Part shown: positions 42,270-42,599 of the stretch, one piece after another
Position numbering within the stretch: position 1 is the stretch's first letter
Layout of the letters: every line of letters begins with the position of its first letter
NCBI RefSeq assembly: GCF_003254055.1
Contig: NZ_QKZT01000029.1
Span: 1-42,599 of the forward strand
Length of the DNA stretch: 42,599 nucleotides
Direction: 5' to 3'
From: Algoriphagus chordae
Lineage (GTDB): Bacteria; Bacteroidota; Bacteroidia; Cytophagales; Cyclobacteriaceae
Notes under the pieces: model-generated
The model's database searches: none
What the model was told of the DNA's origin: nothing
What the model saw: the letters and a program-made list of their open reading frames with translations, nothing else
Translations under genes and position numbers: made by a program

Positions 42270-42599
42270 TTATGCATTAGAATAATTGAATGGAGGGCTT
42301 ATGTTTTGAATTTGGGCAAATATCCCATCCATCCAAGGCCTCTTTTTAGCAGGTAATGAGATTTTCAATACCTGCTTATTGGCATGATTTACCTTCCATG
42401 CTCCTAATGCAAAGCAATAGGATTTCAGTGTTTTTAAGGTGGCCCGATTATGATGATTCAGCGCAAAATGACGGAATAAACTCATTAGGTTATAAGCTAC
42501 CATGATGAATCTGAACGAGGCTTCTGTTGCCCAGAAATCCTGTAAGCAAAAACTTTCCAGGCCAAAATCATCCTTGAGTTCTTTGATTCTGTTTTCACA
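42270..42599 (-). CDS. IS1380-family transposase, C-terminal part (runs off the window)
   Basis: The last 109 codons of a DDE transposase, open to the very last base of the window. It reads NRIKELKDDFGLESFCLQDFWATEA-type sequence (the Glu-containing third catalytic block of IS1380/IS4-like transposases), then FIMVAYNLMSLFRHFAL, a YCFALGAWKVNHANKQVLKIS block typical of IS1380, and ends PFNYSNA. The IS end probably lies within 42258-42269 (AAACCCGCATTATGC), directly joined to the truncated gene. The catalytic core's first parts are outside the window. Confidence 0.82.
   Translation of the reverse strand, partial: CENRIKELKDDFGLESFCLQDFWATEASFRFIMVAYNLMSLFRHFALNHHNRATLKTLKSYCFALGAWKVNHANKQVLKISLPAKKRPWMDGIFAQIQNISPPFNYSNA

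Overview
The window looks like a chromosomal segment of a Bacteroidota bacterium, most likely Cytophagales / Cyclobacteriaceae-like (an Algoriphagus-type genome). I infer this from the AT-rich composition, very weak Shine-Dalgarno sequences, a 6-bladed beta-propeller lipoprotein next to a small Cys-rich peptide gene, M28/PA-domain and S8 peptidases, an NmrA/DoxX module, a DUF5995-like protein, and short palindromic repeats typical of this phylum. No rRNA, tRNA, phage or CRISPR locus was seen.

Layout. 1-1440: IS1595-type transposase abutting a probably truncated hypothetical gene. 1441-9590: an accessory zone dominated by one repeat family built around two RAYT genes (REP-associated Y1/HUH transposases) at 1807-2334 and 8416-8961, several RAYT 3' tails and solo REP-like elements. 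Embedded in it are a Cys-rich peptide plus propeller lipoprotein, an orphan MbtH protein, a frameshifted lipoprotein, and an intact Crp/Fnr - DoxX - NmrA module. 9591-12700: sugar isomerase-like protein, ornithine cyclodeaminase-like protein, a 245-bp tandem duplication and an SRPBCC protein. 12889-17421: PhyH dioxygenase, small-multidrug-export-like membrane protein, then a SulP transporter with a beta-carbonic anhydrase. 17591-24905: a RapA-like Swi2/Snf2 ATPase, a large S8 peptidase with Glu at the usual Asp position, a J-domain/KTSC protein and a hydrolase. 25266-37403: ordinary metabolic and envelope genes (thioredoxin-TPR, PLP decarboxylase, isochorismatase-like hydrolase, M28 peptidase, DUF5995, dicarboxylate symporter, six-hairpin glycosidase, pgi). 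37564-42599: TonB-domain protein, a tandemly duplicated membrane gene each with its own MITE-like repeat, a carboxypeptidase-regulatory-like protein, and a 5'-truncated, toxin-like C-terminal fragment overlapping a small membrane protein, cut by an IS1380-family element that runs off the window.

The most interesting system is the RAYT/REP family. The element ends carry hairpins in mirror image (loops TGT on one side, ACA on the other). A longer form has an extra structured domain whose stems keep pairing although their sequence differs between copies. Two RAYT-less derivatives (39026-39300 and 39882-40158) keep both ends and behave like MITEs. One RAYT copy has lost a His of its HUH motif; the other looks intact and could act on the rest in trans.
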